Positions 8,470 through 18,965 of a stretch of DNA of 64,000 nt are shown here, piece after piece. A program made the translations under genes and the position numbers. How positions within the stretch are numbered: position 1 is the first letter of the stretch; the number at the start of each line of letters is the position of its first letter. Source of the DNA: Mycoplasmatota bacterium (GTDB lineage: Bacteria > Bacillota_I > Bacilli_A > Haloplasmatales > Haloplasmataceae); contig CP074573.1 of assembly GCA_018394295.1 (NCBI GenBank), positions 2,053,156 to 2,117,155 of the forward strand, given 5' to 3'. The notes below the pieces were generated by a model that saw only the letters and a program-made list of their open reading frames with translations, had not been told where the DNA came from and did not search any database.

Positions 8470-9443
8470 TGTCTTTCTTCCTTATCTAATATTTCCTCTA
8501 CATTATAAATATTTTTATTTTGTCCCTCGAAATAAACTCTTGAAATCATTTCAGCAAGTACTCCAGTCAATATTGATTGAAAACCAGCAATAACAAACAA
8601 GATAGAAATCATAAAGAATGGGTTTCCTGTAATATCAAAATGATTATAAAACTTCATATATAATGTTACAACAGCTGATATCAGAGATATCATAAAGGAT
8701 ATAAATCCAATTTTCCCAAAAAAATGAATAGGTTTATGCATATATTTTAATAAATAGTTTACTAGAATTAAATCTAATATCACTTTAAAAGTTCTCGAAA
8801 TACCATATTTCGATTTACCAAACTCTCTAGCATGATGATTTACAGTAACTTCTTTTATTTTAACTCCTACGAGATTTGCAACAGCTGGGATAAAACGATG
8901 TAATTCACCATACAAATTGACTTGTTTTAATACATCTGCTTTATAAGCCTTTAATGTACATCCATAGTCATGTAATTGTACTCCTGTTATTTTAGAGATT
9001 AACCTATTTGCGATTTTTGAGGGAATCTTTCTCATAATCATTTTATCTTTTCTATTTTTTCTCCACCCACTTACAATATCATAACCTTCTTTCATATTCT
9101 CAACAAGTTTGGGAATATCTTTTGGGTCATTTTGCATATCTGCATCCATAGTTATAATAATTCTTCCATTTGACATGTCTATTCCCGCTGTCATGGCTGG
9201 GGTTTGTCCAAAATTCTTTCTGAATTTTACAATTTTTAAATCATCTACTTTTTGGAATAAGTCATTTAATTTTATATAAGTTTGATCTTTACTTCCATCA
9301 TCAACAAAAATAATTTCATATGTATTATCCATTTTTGATAATACGTCATGTAAAGCATTATATAATCTATTAATATTTTCTTCTTCGTTATAAATTGGAA
9401 CGATAATTGATATATCATACATGTATTTATTTTGCATCATCAT
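8466..9443 (-). CDS. Membrane-anchored family 2 glycosyltransferase (GtrB/DPM1-like)
   Basis: This GT2 enzyme has SIIVPIYNEEENINRL, FVDDGSKDQT and the DxD motif in TMDADMQNDP, then two C-terminal transmembrane helices (about residues 245-310). This layout matches polyprenyl-phosphate glucosyl/mannosyl transferases such as GtrB. It would make undecaprenyl-phosphate-hexose for use outside the membrane. The next gene upstream encodes a YfhO protein, a family linked to using such lipid donors, and the pair is commonly adjacent. I set the start at the ATG at 9443, 7 bases after GGAG. A GTG at 9449 is also in frame. The gene overlaps the end of the YfhO gene. Confidence 0.85.
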   Translation of the reverse strand: MMMQNKYMYDISIIVPIYNEEENINRLYNALHDVLSKMDNTYEIIFVDDGSKDQTYIKLNDLFQKVDDLKIVKFRKNFGQTPAMTAGIDMSNGRIIITMDADMQNDPKDIPKLVENMKEGYDIVSGWRKNRKDKMIMRKIPSKIANRLISKITGVQLHDYGCTLKAYKADVLKQVNLYGELHRFIPAVANLVGVKIKEVTVNHHAREFGKSKYGISRTFKVILDLILVNYLLKYMHKPIHFFGKIGFISFMISLISAVVTLYMKFYNHFDITGNPFFMISILFVIAGFQSILTGVLAEMISRVYFEGQNKNIYNVEEILDKEERQ

Positions 9444-12174
9444 AAACACTCCTTATTCTTTTCTCGTATATTAAAATAAAAGTTAAAAGAATCCCACTAA
9501 TAATAGTAGTTGCCAACCCCAAAGAAAAGTAAGGTGGTCTATACTGTAACTCTATATTATGATTACCTTCTGGTAAAAATAATCCTATAAAGCCAACATT
9601 AACTTTTTCATACGGATATTCTTTTCCGTCTACTTTAACTGACCATCCTTTACTATAAGGAATTGATAAAACTAATAACTTTTCTTTTTCTAGTGATATT
9701 CTACCAGAAATATTACTATCATTAAATTTTGTAATTTCAAAAGAATTCTCTTTCAATTTTTTAATATCATCTTCATATTCTTTTTTGTAATTAGAATTAT
9801 CCTCTATAATAAATTTTGATATTTGATATTTTCCTGGGCTATCTCCTATATCTAAACGTAATGCTGTTATTAATGAAGGATTTTTAAAATTTAAATGAAC
9901 TGTATAATCATGTGAACCGCTACCAATAATAAAATTCTTTGAATCCTCTTCATTAAAGGAGCTATCATTAGTTTTCCAAAATATCTGACCCACTCTATCG
10001 GATTGTGAACTAATAGTTAAGTCAATTGATATTATGGAGTTTTCAGGAAATGTTACAGGTAAAATAATTTGTGGGTCATTTCCTGTTGCTGTGTAACTAA
10101 AATCCTTAGGGAAATTATTTGTATGTATATCTATATTTCTATAGAACGCATTTTTTATTTGATCCTCAGTTATAGAAATCGTATCAGATTTATTTTCTAA
10201 ATTACTTAAATCGAATTTTGTTAAATTGTTTACAGAACCTGAATCCGAATTAATAACTGCTGCTTTTAAAAGCAATTCATCTTTTTCATTATTATTTAAT
10301 GTGTTGAAATTATCTAATGATATATAATGGTCATAAGTATATCCTAAAGGAAGATAATATTCATTTTCATATATATAAATATCATTAACCTTGTTAATTT
10401 GTTTATAACCAAATTTATTAATATCTTTTTTTGAAAGTAAATATTTAACGCCGACTAAAGTATTTAAATTTTCTCTACCATCAAATCCTTTTATATAATG
10501 TTGAACGCCTGGAATAAGTAAAGGCACATCCAAATTATCAAGAAATTCAATATAACTAGGTGTATTGAACCCACTATATATTTTCGTTCCAGAATAATCT
10601 TGAATTTGAGAATCATTTAAAAATTTAGACCAATATGTTTTATTTACTCTATAAAACGAGGTATCTATACTTTTTATATAAGATAATGCTTGATTAGTGG
10701 AATCATAATACATTTCACCATTAGAGATGATTTTAGGACTAACAGTAAATCTTTTATTGGTAGAATAATAAGAAAATAGAGTCAATTCAGTGATAATCAA
10801 ACCTAATAATAAGAGTTTAATTTCATATTTAAACCTACTACATAAGAAGATAAATAAAGCTGTGTAAATGATTATCAAGATTAAAATTTTATAGTATTCA
10901 TCTGTTTGTATATTAGATAAAAAAATTAGTAATCCAAAAGAAGTTAAAATGACTAAAGTTTTATTTAGTTTGAATTTCAATTGAAATAAACTATCTAATG
11001 TATACATTGATAAGAAAATTAAAGCAGCACTTACCCAAAATGATGATATTTTATAATATCCACCTGAGAAACCATTTAAAAAGTACCTAAAGTAAGGATT
11101 TACTAAATACACAAAGATTAATATTAATAATAATAAATGGGGAATATGTTTTTTGAAATCTCTTTTTATATAAATAAATAATTGAGGGATTAATATAATT
11201 GAAAATAATCCTATATAATAATTAGGTGCCTCTAAATAATTTAAAATACCTTTAAATCTACTCCCTATTCCTAATATATTTCCTGACAAGAATGAACTAA
11301 ATCCTACAAATAAACTATTGATATCATTAAGAGAAAATATTTTTGAATGAAGAAATGCATTAGTTTTAGAATAATCACCACTTACTCTAGGACTATTTAA
11401 TAAATTATAAATAGAGGGGAAAAGAATAAATGCATTTATAGCTAAACTAATCGCATAAAGAAATGCAAAAGATAATGAAAATTTTAAAAATGATTTCAGT
11501 TCTATTTTGTTAGTTACATAGAAATATCTTGTAAATCCATAAACACAAAGTATAAGTGAATATAGATAAACGTAATACATTCCTCTTGAACCTATAATTA
11601 AAAAGAAAACAAGTGGCATCATAAATTTATTTTTATTATGTAAAAATAATTCAAAAGCATATAGTAATAAAATTAAAACTAAACCATCTATTGAATAATG
11701 GTACCATGTACCTCTTATGACTATATGTGCACAAAAAGTGTATAAAATAGATGCAATGATTGAGGGAAATGGTTTAATACCTAATTTTGTTGTATATTTA
11801 TAAACGAATAATGAAATAAGTAATCTTTTTATTACTTCCATATAGGGTAATATATATATAACTAATTTAGGACCAAATAACATTGGAATTAATGTGAATG
11901 GATTGAAGATATAGTTCCCATAGACATCTTTTCCTAAACCACTTGTAAAAGACCAAAATGGAAAATCAAAATTTGAGATTTGTCGGGATATCATAACCAT
12001 ACTTGGCCAAAATTGATTGACTGTATCTGAGCCAATATCATCGTACAAAAATAAATCTTGAAAAGTTAAGAAATTCCAAAACGTTATAACTAATATCAAT
12101 AGAGATATCCCTAAATTTGTTAATAGACCTAACTTTTTATGCATTATTTTTTCAATTATATCGTTAATTTTCAT
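9427..12174 (-). CDS. YfhO-family membrane glycosyltransferase
   Basis: A 915-residue integral membrane protein with a long N-terminal array of hydrophobic helices and a large extracellular C-terminal region ending in one more helix (about 890-910). Conserved YfhO features include YDDIGSDTVNQFWP near the start and the C-terminal SIPYSKGWSVKVDGKEYPY, followed by GLFLPEGNHNIELQY. YfhO proteins are GT-C-like. In Bacillus and Listeria they decorate teichoic acids using undecaprenyl-phosphate sugars. The partner donor synthase would be the GtrB-like protein encoded immediately downstream. The start overlaps the stop of the giant methyltransferase-GT2 gene. Confidence 0.85.
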   Translation of the reverse strand: MKINDIIEKIMHKKLGLLTNLGISLLILVITFWNFLTFQDLFLYDDIGSDTVNQFWPSMVMISRQISNFDFPFWSFTSGLGKDVYGNYIFNPFTLIPMLFGPKLVIYILPYMEVIKRLLISLFVYKYTTKLGIKPFPSIIASILYTFCAHIVIRGTWYHYSIDGLVLILLLYAFELFLHNKNKFMMPLVFFLIIGSRGMYYVYLYSLILCVYGFTRYFYVTNKIELKSFLKFSLSFAFLYAISLAINAFILFPSIYNLLNSPRVSGDYSKTNAFLHSKIFSLNDINSLFVGFSSFLSGNILGIGSRFKGILNYLEAPNYYIGLFSIILIPQLFIYIKRDFKKHIPHLLLLILIFVYLVNPYFRYFLNGFSGGYYKISSFWVSAALIFLSMYTLDSLFQLKFKLNKTLVILTSFGLLIFLSNIQTDEYYKILILIIIYTALFIFLCSRFKYEIKLLLLGLIITELTLFSYYSTNKRFTVSPKIISNGEMYYDSTNQALSYIKSIDTSFYRVNKTYWSKFLNDSQIQDYSGTKIYSGFNTPSYIEFLDNLDVPLLIPGVQHYIKGFDGRENLNTLVGVKYLLSKKDINKFGYKQINKVNDIYIYENEYYLPLGYTYDHYISLDNFNTLNNNEKDELLLKAAVINSDSGSVNNLTKFDLSNLENKSDTISITEDQIKNAFYRNIDIHTNNFPKDFSYTATGNDPQIILPVTFPENSIISIDLTISSQSDRVGQIFWKTNDSSFNEEDSKNFIIGSGSHDYTVHLNFKNPSLITALRLDIGDSPGKYQISKFIIEDNSNYKKEYEDDIKKLKENSFEITKFNDSNISGRISLEKEKLLVLSIPYSKGWSVKVDGKEYPYEKVNVGFIGLFLPEGNHNIELQYRPPYFSLGLATTIISGILLTFILIYEKRIRSVYDDAK

Positions 12175-15100
12175 GTTTCATCCTCTTGAGTAGTAAAGAT
12201 TTCATTACTACTAATTTTAAAATCTGTATCTTCTTTTGATAAATTTATATTGTAATAGGGATCTTTTTTAATAATACTACTCCACTTTCTTTCCATAAAC
12301 TTAATTTCACCATGAAATCTTTTAATTTTCTTTGGAGAGTCATCTTTACCTCTTGATTTAGATTCATAATGATACAGTTCAACTTGAGGTAAAAATATAT
12401 TATAATAACCTTTTTCTAAAAGTTTTAAATTTAAGTCTACATCATTAAAAGCTACTTGAAGTTCTTCTTCTAGACCATGAACTTCAAAGAATTTTTCTTT
12501 TGAAATTAGTAAACAAGCCGCTGTTACAGCACTATAATTATACGGCACCTTTAGTCTTGCGTAATATCCTGGGCTTGTCCTATGATGATTTAGAAAAGCA
12601 TGATTTGCTATTCCTCCAATACCTAAAATAACCCCACCATGTTGAATAGTCTGATCAGGATAAAGTAGTTTAGCACCCACGGCTCCAATATGATTTTGCT
12701 TAGCATATCCAGCCATGATTTCAAGCCAATTTGGAGTAATAACTTCTATATCATTATTTAGTAATAATAATAAATTCCCTTTAGCTATTTTTGCTGCTTC
12801 ATTGTTTAATTTAGAATAATTAAATGGTATATCTAATCTTATTACTCTAAAGTTTTTATACGTTTGTTTATAATGCTCAAATAAATTAAGAGTATCTGTT
12901 TCTATACTACCATTATCAACGATAATTATTTCATAATTTTTAAATGTTGATTTTTCATAAATTGATATCAGACATTTTTCTAATAAATCAGCATGATCCT
13001 TTGTGGGAATAATAATTGAAATAAAATCATCTTCAATTAATTTATAATCCATCATATAATAAGGTACTTCATTATGTTCTATTACATTTGCTTTTAAATT
13101 TCGTCTTAATATGGTATCTTCTAAAGCTTTCTTCCCAGCTACATATGCATAATTTTTACTAGTATTATTCATTGCTGTAGATCCTTCAATCATACGCCAA
13201 TGATATAAGATTTTAGGGATATGAATAATTTTATCTGTACTAGTCTTTTCTAAAAATCTTAATAATAAATCATAATCCTGAGATCCTTCATATCCAGTTC
13301 TAAAACCACCAATTTCATCAACAATTGATTTACGATATACCCCTAAATGACTAATGTAATTAGATGATAAAATCGTATCCGGTGAATAATCTGGTTTAAA
13401 ATGTGGGTCACTTCTTTTACCGTTAATATCTATTTTATCTTCATCACTATAGATTAAATCAAGACCAGGGTTTACATTTAATGCCTTAACAATTTCATAA
13501 AGTGAAAATGGTGGTAATTCATCATCATTATCTAATAATGCTATAAAGTCTCCTGAGGCGAGTGTTAAAGCTGAATTACTTGCTCTTGATATATGACCAT
13601 TTTTTTCTCTATAAATAACTTTGATTCTAGGATCAAGTTTTGTAAAGAAATTTAAAAATGTTTTAATATATTTATAGGTTGAATGATCATCTGCAATACA
13701 TAGTTCCCAGTTAAAATAATATTGATTTCTAATAGATTCTATACATTTTTCCAGCCATTTCTTTTCTACATTATAAACTGGCATAATAATAGAAATCTTT
13801 GGTTGATATTTAAAAGATTTGATCTCTTTTATACATTTTTCTTTATTATATTTCTCATTATTATTTATCCACTCTTGATAAACTTTGAAAGAATCATAAT
13901 TCATAATTTCTTGTTTAAATAAAAATCCTTTTGCATGACGAATGGTTTTTATTAAACCGTGTTTTCTTTGATACTTTAATGTATTTGTAAAATTCTTCCA
14001 TGAGAAGACATATCTAAATTTAGATATGGTACTTTTCCTTTTTTTAAATATCATTCTGGTATTAATTTCAATAATTTTCTCATGCAAGTCGTTATCAGCA
14101 AAAAACCTAATAATTACCTTATCTTTTTTTTGTATTTTGTTAATTTGAATAATAAATCCACTATTTAAAGCTGAATCATATTTACCCTCAAAAGAATTAA
14201 AGACATCATCTCGTTTGCACTTTTCTAATTGACAACATTTATAACTTGGGCTTAATATTGAAATATTTAATTCATTTTTTTTATGAAAAGACCAACCATA
14301 TACATATAAATTCTTTCCTTTAATAAAGCAGTTATCTATATGCATATAGATAGTTTTATCATCAATATGAGTCATTATCTCACTTGAATTATGTTTTTTT
14401 TGCCCTCTTAAAAAGTTAAAACTATTTTTAAAAAAATAAGTGATTTGCCATGAAAATGAACGATAAACATAACTTAATTCTTGAATTAGTTCAGTAATGT
14501 ATGCGTTTAAATTCATCGTATTTTTTTTAAAAGTTTCATATTTTTTTTGTATAACCTCATAATTTTTAGATATTGCTGTAACTTGATTATTCTTTTCTAA
14601 AATATTGTTGTTTAACTGAATAGTATTTTCTTGTAAATCATTTATAACTTTCTGCTTATGATTCATCTCATATTTTATTTCTTGTAGATTTTCGTTTAAT
14701 GTATTAACTAGTTTCTCTAACTCTATAACTTGCTTATTTTTTTGATCTAATTCATTTAATTGATTTATTAACATATTTTCTTTATTTTTTATATATTGGG
14801 CATTTAATTTAAAAGAATCTACAGTTGATAAATCTATTTCAAAATCGATAAGCTTGTAGGAAATTTTAATTTTCTTTATTTCATATGACTTGCTTTCAAA
14901 ATTAATTTGCGGGTCTATATCGATAAAAAAATAGGTTTGTTCAATGTTATAAATTGAATTTGTATGATAAGTCAATTTTATTTCTTTATGATTAGCATCA
15001 TAAAACTCTATCTTGTCTAATTGAACAATACCATTAGTATTAATTGGATCAAATCTTAATCCTTCTATACCTTTATATGAAGTTAAATCAAATTCAATGA

Positions 15101-15917
15101 TATTATTATTTTCTAGATTATAATATTTAATAGAATCCTGTTCAGTAAAACCATTCCCTAAATCAATATAGAGTTGTGCAAAATAATAATTATTCTCTTT
15201 TATAATATCATTATGAACTTGAATATTGTGCTCTTTTACATATGATAATTTTTGTAGTCTAAAGACAAATTGATAGATTTCTCCATATTTTTTTGTTTTT
15301 AAATACTTTGCTACTTCTAGAGGTAAATCTGAATATGTATTTTTTATTTCAATTTCATTTACACTTGCTTTTGTACCGAACTGTTTTACTTGGACTAAAT
15401 CAAGTTTCTTAAAAAAATCTAGGATACTACGATAAGTAAAAAAACGTATATGTGTATTATCAAGAAGTCCTATTTCATTGTAATTAAATTTATCATTGAA
15501 TAAATCTATTAAAATAGAATTATGCGCAACATTTGGCACAGACATTAAAAATGAACCATCATCTTTAAGTAAATCCTTAGAAACTTCTATTACTTTATGC
15601 GGATTGTATAGATGCTCTAAAACATCTGCAAATAGGATATAGTCAAATTTAACTCCTTTGAACTTCTCCACCCAATGATATTCTTCTATATCACCAATTA
15701 CATAATCTACAGCATATCTCGTTGCATCCAATATAGCAGTTTCATCTATCTCTACAATATAAACTTGACAATTCAATTCTTCATTTAAATATTTTGTTAA
15801 TCTACCATGAGCAGGTCCAAACTCCAAAACTATAGAACTTGGTTTTATTTCCTTAGCAATTAAAGATAAAGAATTTTCTGCATTTAAATTTAACTCAAAA
15901 TCATATTTATTAGACAT
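12171..15917 (-). CDS. Methyltransferase-coiled coil-double GT2 fusion protein
   Basis: This 1248-residue protein has several modules. Residues about 1-200 are a class I SAM-dependent methyltransferase, with motif I VLEFGPAHGRL and LFADVLEHLYNPHKVI. A beta-rich section follows (about 220-375), then a Lys/Asn/Glu-rich coiled coil (about 380-475). A first GT2 domain starts near residue 708 (ISIIMPVYNVEKKWLEK, then LLDNDDELP). A second starts near 968 (ISIIIPTKDHADLLEKC, then LLLNNDIEV). Such proteins build or cap the growing chain in ABC-transporter-dependent O-antigen or rhamnan systems, with the coiled coil acting as spacer or ruler. That role is inferred here. It sits directly after the exporter ATPase gene, as expected for a cap-and-export system. 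Confidence 0.88.
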   Translation of the reverse strand: MSNKYDFELNLNAENSLSLIAKEIKPSSIVLEFGPAHGRLTKYLNEELNCQVYIVEIDETAILDATRYAVDYVIGDIEEYHWVEKFKGVKFDYILFADVLEHLYNPHKVIEVSKDLLKDDGSFLMSVPNVAHNSILIDLFNDKFNYNEIGLLDNTHIRFFTYRSILDFFKKLDLVQVKQFGTKASVNEIEIKNTYSDLPLEVAKYLKTKKYGEIYQFVFRLQKLSYVKEHNIQVHNDIIKENNYYFAQLYIDLGNGFTEQDSIKYYNLENNNIIEFDLTSYKGIEGLRFDPINTNGIVQLDKIEFYDANHKEIKLTYHTNSIYNIEQTYFFIDIDPQINFESKSYEIKKIKISYKLIDFEIDLSTVDSFKLNAQYIKNKENMLINQLNELDQKNKQVIELEKLVNTLNENLQEIKYEMNHKQKVINDLQENTIQLNNNILEKNNQVTAISKNYEVIQKKYETFKKNTMNLNAYITELIQELSYVYRSFSWQITYFFKNSFNFLRGQKKHNSSEIMTHIDDKTIYMHIDNCFIKGKNLYVYGWSFHKKNELNISILSPSYKCCQLEKCKRDDVFNSFEGKYDSALNSGFIIQINKIQKKDKVIIRFFADNDLHEKIIEINTRMIFKKRKSTISKFRYVFSWKNFTNTLKYQRKHGLIKTIRHAKGFLFKQEIMNYDSFKVYQEWINNNEKYNKEKCIKEIKSFKYQPKISIIMPVYNVEKKWLEKCIESIRNQYYFNWELCIADDHSTYKYIKTFLNFFTKLDPRIKVIYREKNGHISRASNSALTLASGDFIALLDNDDELPPFSLYEIVKALNVNPGLDLIYSDEDKIDINGKRSDPHFKPDYSPDTILSSNYISHLGVYRKSIVDEIGGFRTGYEGSQDYDLLLRFLEKTSTDKIIHIPKILYHWRMIEGSTAMNNTSKNYAYVAGKKALEDTILRRNLKANVIEHNEVPYYMMDYKLIEDDFISIIIPTKDHADLLEKCLISIYEKSTFKNYEIIIVDNGSIETDTLNLFEHYKQTYKNFRVIRLDIPFNYSKLNNEAAKIAKGNLLLLLNNDIEVITPNWLEIMAGYAKQNHIGAVGAKLLYPDQTIQHGGVILGIGGIANHAFLNHHRTSPGYYARLKVPYNYSAVTAACLLISKEKFFEVHGLEEELQVAFNDVDLNLKLLEKGYYNIFLPQVELYHYESKSRGKDDSPKKIKRFHGEIKFMERKWSSIIKKDPYYNINLSKEDTDFKISSNEIFTTQEDET

Positions 15918-15923
15918 CTATAT

Positions 15924-17126
15924 CTAACTCCATTCATGTGGTAAGATAAATACTCCTTCACCAATGTATTCACCTTTAACCCAGAATTCTTTGACTTTAC
16001 TTATATAATTAATTGGAACTGTACCTGTTTGATCAAAAATTGCTACATCAAAATAATATTGCCCTCCTAGAATCATCATCTGGTCATAGACAAGGGTCAT
16101 TTCATTTATTCCTTTATTCCATGAAATTTTTACTTTATCCAATAGTGTATTTAAGCCACATATATATTTATTATCAATACCATATATCGCAATCCCGAGC
16201 ACGGGATTTTTTATGGAAGTATCAAGCACTTCATAAGTTATTTTTACTGATGTTTTTTCATTAATTACAATTGTATCAACAGATTGATTAATTGAATTTA
16301 ATAATTCAATTTTTTTAATTTCTGCGATATTATTATTGCTATTAACAACAATACTTTGAGGTTCTGACTCCTCTTTTTTATCATCTATCTTTTTTAAGAA
16401 ACTTTCATAATGTTCACAAACAAGCTGTGCGTTTGCATATTCCATTACTTTACCTTCATGAAGCCAAATTGCCTTCTTACAAAATCTTTTAACAGCATTT
16501 AAATCATGTGATACAAATAAAATGGTAACTCCTTTTTCCATTAGTTCTGTAAATTTATCCATACATTTAAGTGAAAATTGTAGATCACCTACAGCTAATG
16601 CCTCATCAACAATCAGAATTTCAGGCTCAACGTTAATAGCAGTAGCAAATGCCAACCGAACAAACATACCTGTTGAATATGTTTTTACTGGTTGATGAAT
16701 AAAATTACCTATATCCGCAAAATTAATTATATCATCAATTTTTTTATTCATTTCTTCACGAGAAAAGCCCATTAAAATCCCATTTAAATAAATATTTTCA
16801 ATTCCCGTATATTCCATATTAAAGCCCGCGCCTAATTCTAGAAGTGCAGAGACTGTTCCCTGAACTTCAATATCACCGGTTGTAGGCGTAATTATTCCTG
16901 TAACAAGCTTTAAAAGTGTAGATTTCCCAGCGCCATTTTTACCGATTATTCCTAAAGTCTCACCTTTTTTTACATTAAATGAAACATCATTTAAAGAATA
17001 AAATTCATTATGATATTTTTTATGCCTAAAAATGGATAAAGACTCTTTTAAACGATCTTTTGGACTATTATAAATTTTATACACTTTTGATAATTCTTTA
17101 ACTTTTATAACATAATTATTCATCAT
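15924..17126 (-). CDS. Polysaccharide ABC exporter ATP-binding subunit (Wzt/TagH-like)
   Basis: The 400-residue ATPase has Walker A GKNGAGKST (about residues 62-70), signature YSTGMFVRLAFA, Walker B ILIVDEALAVGD and the switch histidine in LFVSHDL. The first 240 residues are the nucleotide-binding domain. The remaining 160 form a beta-rich Wzt-type C-terminal domain (DTIVINEKTSVKITYEV onward), which in Wzt proteins recognises the cap on the finished glycan. With the permease 6 bases upstream it forms an ABC-2 exporter of lipid-linked polysaccharide. The methyltransferase domain in the next gene could supply that terminal cap. An AGGTGAT ribosome site precedes the start. Confidence 0.92.
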   Translation of the reverse strand: MMNNYVIKVKELSKVYKIYNSPKDRLKESLSIFRHKKYHNEFYSLNDVSFNVKKGETLGIIGKNGAGKSTLLKLVTGIITPTTGDIEVQGTVSALLELGAGFNMEYTGIENIYLNGILMGFSREEMNKKIDDIINFADIGNFIHQPVKTYSTGMFVRLAFATAINVEPEILIVDEALAVGDLQFSLKCMDKFTELMEKGVTILFVSHDLNAVKRFCKKAIWLHEGKVMEYANAQLVCEHYESFLKKIDDKKEESEPQSIVVNSNNNIAEIKKIELLNSINQSVDTIVINEKTSVKITYEVLDTSIKNPVLGIAIYGIDNKYICGLNTLLDKVKISWNKGINEMTLVYDQMMILGGQYYFDVAIFDQTGTVPINYISKVKEFWVKGEYIGEGVFILPHEWS

Positions 17127-17131
17127 ATCAC

Positions 17132-17947
17132 CTACAAAACATCTGCAAAATGTCGTCTTAATTTAGCAAAAAAATAGGCTCCTAGCAATAATGTGATTAA
17201 GGTAAAAGCCCAAAAGTATATTAAATCATTTATTCGATTAAAAAACCAAATCTGATTTATAAAGGAGTCCCTAAAACCATCTACAATATAAAATAATGGA
17301 TTTAATTTTAACAACCATACTTTGGATTCAGGTATAGTTTGTTTATAATTCCATAAAATGGGTGTTAACCATATTAATATTTGTAATAATATTTCAACAA
17401 ATTGACCTACGTCTTTTAAAAATACAGCTAAAGAAGAGGTAACCCAAGATAAGCCAATTAGTAGAATAATCATAGCAAATGTATAATAGATAACTTGTAT
17501 ACTATAAATTGTAATAGGATATTTATAGAAGATGTACATCAAAAAAATTAATATAAAAAAGAAGATATGGACAAAAAAAGATGATAGAATTTTAACCATA
17601 GGTAAAACACTAACTCTAAATTTGACTTTCTTAACTAAATAACTATATTCATATAAACTATTAGTTGCACCTAAAAGTGCATCACTAAAAAAGAACCAAG
17701 GGATAAGTGCTGTAATCAGCCATAAAACAAATGGAAAGTTTTCTATTGGTGTTGACTTCAAACCAACTTGAAATACAAACCAGAAAACAATAATAATGAC
17801 TACGGGTTTAATAAAAGCCCATATTCCACCCAAAATTGAACCAGCGTATTTTGTTTTAAAATCATTATAGGCTAAGCTAAAAATAATTTTCCGATTTCTT
17901 AGTAAATGTTTAATAAATAAACTGAATTCGCTAGTAATTTTTGACAT
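17132..17947 (-). CDS. Polysaccharide ABC exporter permease (Wzm/TagG-like)
   Basis: This ABC-2 type permease has six predicted membrane helices. The conserved N-terminal block LAYNDFKTKYAGSILGGIWA is the amphipathic lead-in typical of Wzm/TagG. WLTPILWNYKQTIP and LNPLFYIVDGFRDSF complete the family pattern. I place the start at the ATG at 17947 because GGTGAT lies just before it. An in-frame ATG at 17992 would overlap rmlB by 62 bases and lacks a ribosome site. The encoded protein is then 271 residues. It pairs with the ATPase encoded 6 bases downstream. Confidence 0.9.
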   Translation of the reverse strand: MSKITSEFSLFIKHLLRNRKIIFSLAYNDFKTKYAGSILGGIWAFIKPVVIIIVFWFVFQVGLKSTPIENFPFVLWLITALIPWFFFSDALLGATNSLYEYSYLVKKVKFRVSVLPMVKILSSFFVHIFFFILIFLMYIFYKYPITIYSIQVIYYTFAMIILLIGLSWVTSSLAVFLKDVGQFVEILLQILIWLTPILWNYKQTIPESKVWLLKLNPLFYIVDGFRDSFINQIWFFNRINDLIYFWAFTLITLLLGAYFFAKLRRHFADVL

Positions 17948-18965
17948 CTTTATCACCATATTGTTTTTCATAATATTTTTGATATTCACCACTAATAATA
18001 TTTTCCCACCAATTTCTATTATTCAAATACCAATTTATGGTTTGACGAATTCCAGTATCAAATGAATATCGTGGTTTCCAACCGAGTTCAGTTACAATTT
18101 TTGTAGGATCGATCGCATAACGTTGATCATGTCCAGGTCGGTCTTTTACAAAGGTGATTAAACTTTCTGGTTTATCTAATTCATGTAATATTCTTTTAAC
18201 AACTTCTAAATTGGTAAGTTCATTATGTCCACCTATATTGTAAACTTCTCCAACTTTTCCATCATGAATGATTAAATCAATCGCTGTACAATGATCATAT
18301 ACATGGAGCCAATCACGTACGTTTTGGCCGTTCCCATAAACAGGTAAATTCTGTTTATTTAAAGCACGACTAATCATAAGTGGAATTAATTTTTCTGGAA
18401 AATGATAAGGTCCATAATTATTAGAACAACGACTTATCGTAATCGGCATTCTATAAGTACGATGATATGCCATACATAATAAATCAGCACTTGCTTTACT
18501 TGCTGAATAAGGGCTAGAAGTATGGAGAGGAGTTTCCTCTGTAAAAAATAAATCAGGGCGATCAAGTGGTAAATCACCATATACTTCATCTGTTGATATT
18601 TGGTGATATCTTTTTACATTATACTTTTTCGATGCATCTAGTAATATTTGTGTTCCCATTACATTAGTTTTAATAAAAGTTCCAGGATCAGTTATCGAAC
18701 GATCCACATGAGACTCAGCAGCAAAGTTAACAACAACATCAAATAATTCATCAGTAAATAAGTCATAGATAAAATCTCTATCACTAATATCGCCTTTAAC
18801 AAACTTAAATTGAGGATTATCCATCACATTTTTTAATGTTTCTATATTACCAGCATATGTGAGTAAATCTAAACAAACGATTTTATATTTTGGATATTTT
18901 TCTAACATATAATGTACAAAATTTCCACCAATAAAACCTGCGCCACCTGTAACTAATACTTTCAT
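17931..18965 (-). CDS. rmlB: dTDP-glucose 4,6-dehydratase
   Basis: This extended SDR makes dTDP-4-keto-6-deoxyglucose, the second step to dTDP-L-rhamnose. Motifs are TGGAGFIGGNF at the N-terminus, the ISTDEVYGDL block with the catalytic Thr-Asp-Glu, and YSASK (Tyr and Lys). NNYGPYHFPEKLIPL and GHNELTNLEVV are RmlB signatures. Its 344 residues are normal. It overlaps the stop of rmlD by 4 bases and the permease start by about 17 bases, so all belong to one transcript. Confidence 0.95.
   Translation of the reverse strand: MKVLVTGGAGFIGGNFVHYMLEKYPKYKIVCLDLLTYAGNIETLKNVMDNPQFKFVKGDISDRDFIYDLFTDELFDVVVNFAAESHVDRSITDPGTFIKTNVMGTQILLDASKKYNVKRYHQISTDEVYGDLPLDRPDLFFTEETPLHTSSPYSASKASADLLCMAYHRTYRMPITISRCSNNYGPYHFPEKLIPLMISRALNKQNLPVYGNGQNVRDWLHVYDHCTAIDLIIHDGKVGEVYNIGGHNELTNLEVVKRILHELDKPESLITFVKDRPGHDQRYAIDPTKIVTELGWKPRYSFDTGIRQTINWYLNNRNWWENIISGEYQKYYEKQYGDKDVKNY

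Noticed and set aside
16013-16264. Plus-strand 83-codon frame
   Set aside because: Antisense shadow of the Wzt C-terminal domain.
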